A stretch of DNA of 22,947 nucleotides. Source: an uncultured Clostridia bacterium (GTDB taxonomy: Bacteria > Bacillota > Clostridia > Christensenellales > UBA1242). Shown here in pieces: positions 21,896 through 22,947 of the stretch. The position numbers and the translations under genes were made by a program. The stretch spans positions 1 to 22,947 of the forward strand of contig CAMUJQ010000008.1 in NCBI GenBank assembly GCA_947089305.1. Reading direction: 5' to 3'. Position 1 is the first letter of the stretch; each line of letters opens with the position of its first letter. The notes beneath the pieces were generated by a model. It was given only the letters and a program-made list of their open reading frames with translations, made no database searches and was not told where the DNA came from.

Positions 21896-22947
21896 TTGGA
21901 AATAAAAGCAATTTCAGTTTCAACTTTTAATAAATATATCGCGAACATCATTGATAATGAAGAAATGTTATCGCAAATTGGTGTTTATGGTGAAATTGTT
22001 GATTTAAAAATTAGTAAAAATATAGCTTTTTTTGGGCTTAAAGATGAAAATGCGCTTTTAAATTGTGTGTGTTTTTTTGATTTTGTATATAGCAAACTTG
22101 AAAATGGAAAAGAGTTTACTTTGGTTGGTGCTCCGCAGTATTATGTTAAGGGTGGAAGATTAACCTTTAAAGTTAGTAAAGCAATAGAGACTGGTAAAAA
22201 AGGTTTAAATTATCTTAAATTTATTGAATTAAAAGAAAAACTTTCTAAAAAAGGTTATTTTAGGGAAGATATAAAAAAGCCGTTAAAATTTTATAATAAA
22301 AACATAGGTGTTGTAACTAGTGAAAAAGGTGCAGTAATTCGCGATATTATAAGTGTTAGCACAAGGCGAGATAGCAGCGTAAATATAACCTTATTTAATG
22401 TTGCTGTGCAGGGAAATGGTGCTGCCGCTGAAATTGCTCGTGGTATTGAATTTATGGATAAATTGGGTTTTGATTGCATTATTGTTGCGCGCGGTGGTGG
22501 AAGTGATGAAGATTTAAGTTGTTTTAATGATGAAAAAGTTGCGGATGCTATTTACAATGCAAAAACCGTGATTGTGTCAGCAGTAGGGCATGAAACGGAT
22601 ACGACAATTTGCGATTATTGTGCTGATTTACGTGCGCCAACGCCAAGCGCGGCTGCTGAGCTTGTAACAAAAAATATTGATGCTGAACTGGCACGCTTTG
22701 AAGATATTGTTTATAATGTTTATAATGCGACAATAAAAAATATTGAAAATTATCAGAATGTTTTAAATTATGATGTGCGCGACATTAAAAGCAATTTTAG
22801 CTTATATTTTAATAATAAAAGCAGAAAGTTTTTTAATAAGTTAAATTTGTTTAAGCAGGTTACTGAGAATTTAGTATTAAAAAAGGAAATTCAGGTTGAT
22901 AAAGCACAGGTTGCTTTTGAAAATTTAAATCCGTTAAATATTTTAAA
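21896..22947 (+). CDS. xseA: Exodeoxyribonuclease VII large subunit (partial; C-terminus outside window)
   Basis: The open frame runs from a TTG (21896) to the right edge, about 350 codons with no stop. The TTG is chosen because AGGAG (21884-21888) lies seven bases upstream, and the reading begins MEIKAISVSTFNKYI. An N-terminal OB fold (about 1-100) binds single-stranded DNA. The catalytic domain shows the family core: IGVVTSEKGAVIRDII, ARGGGSDEDLSCFNDEKVA, then VSAVGHETDTT and ADLRAPTPSAAAEL, followed by the start of the helical coiled-coil region. With XseB it degrades single-stranded DNA to oligonucleotides. The family usually has 400-450 residues, so only the end is missing. Confidence 0.94.
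   Translation, partial: MEIKAISVSTFNKYIANIIDNEEMLSQIGVYGEIVDLKISKNIAFFGLKDENALLNCVCFFDFVYSKLENGKEFTLVGAPQYYVKGGRLTFKVSKAIETGKKGLNYLKFIELKEKLSKKGYFREDIKKPLKFYNKNIGVVTSEKGAVIRDIISVSTRRDSSVNITLFNVAVQGNGAAAEIARGIEFMDKLGFDCIIVARGGGSDEDLSCFNDEKVADAIYNAKTVIVSAVGHETDTTICDYCADLRAPTPSAAAELVTKNIDAELARFEDIVYNVYNATIKNIENYQNVLNYDVRDIKSNFSLYFNNKSRKFFNKLNLFKQVTENLVLKKEIQVDKAQVAFENLNPLNIL

Noticed and set aside
1..22947. CRISPR array, insertion sequence, prophage or tRNA/rRNA genes
   Set aside because: No regularly spaced repeats, transposase or integrase motifs, or cloverleaf-forming segments were seen. The region is a core chromosomal block.

Overview
The window is AT-rich (roughly 70% A+T by eye), uses the standard code with many TTG and GTG starts, and carries a complete spoIIIA operon (AA to AH). 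The core genes are arranged as in endospore-forming Firmicutes. The best reading is a chromosomal segment of a low-GC, spore-forming member of the Clostridia, possibly an uncultivated gut lineage; that placement is inference, with no species-level marker.

Layout. (1) 1-731, minus strand: the start of an ABC exporter gene, preceded by a consensus promoter, a strong Shine-Dalgarno (SD), an 18-codon leader ORF and mutually exclusive hairpins, one of which can mask the exporter's ribosome-binding site. (2) 732-1164: a gene-poor gap with the frr promoter at its right end. (3) 1165-4921, plus: frr, uppS, cdsA, rseP and a dCMP deaminase, closed by a bidirectional terminator. The dxr and ispG genes often found in this cluster are absent. 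(4) 4967-5641, minus: a cysteine-rich YkgJ-like protein. (5) 5768-7321, plus: where polC is expected there is only its N-terminal region, OB fold and proofreading exonuclease; the PHP and polymerase parts are missing. Its promoter suggests a leaderless mRNA. (6) 7510-14037, plus: rimP, nusA, rnpM (ylxR), infB, rbfA, truB and an endonuclease IV-like TIM-barrel gene, behind a promoter and a terminator-like leader hairpin. (7) 14046-14695: efp with its own promoter and terminator. (8) 14727-16074: an M16 peptidase homologue with a broken zinc motif, then a terminator. (9) 16113-20968: spoIIIAA-AH, encoding the forespore-mother cell channel. (10) 21060-22947: an Asp23-family gene, nusB and the start of xseA, which runs off the window.

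Most genes are housekeeping: ribosome recycling and maturation, translation initiation and elongation, transcription elongation, isoprenoid and phospholipid steps, membrane proteolysis and DNA repair. The parts that depart from textbook gene order or family structure are the exporter leader, the reduced PolC, the M16 homologue and the endonuclease IV relative. All calls come from reading the sequence; no database search was possible.
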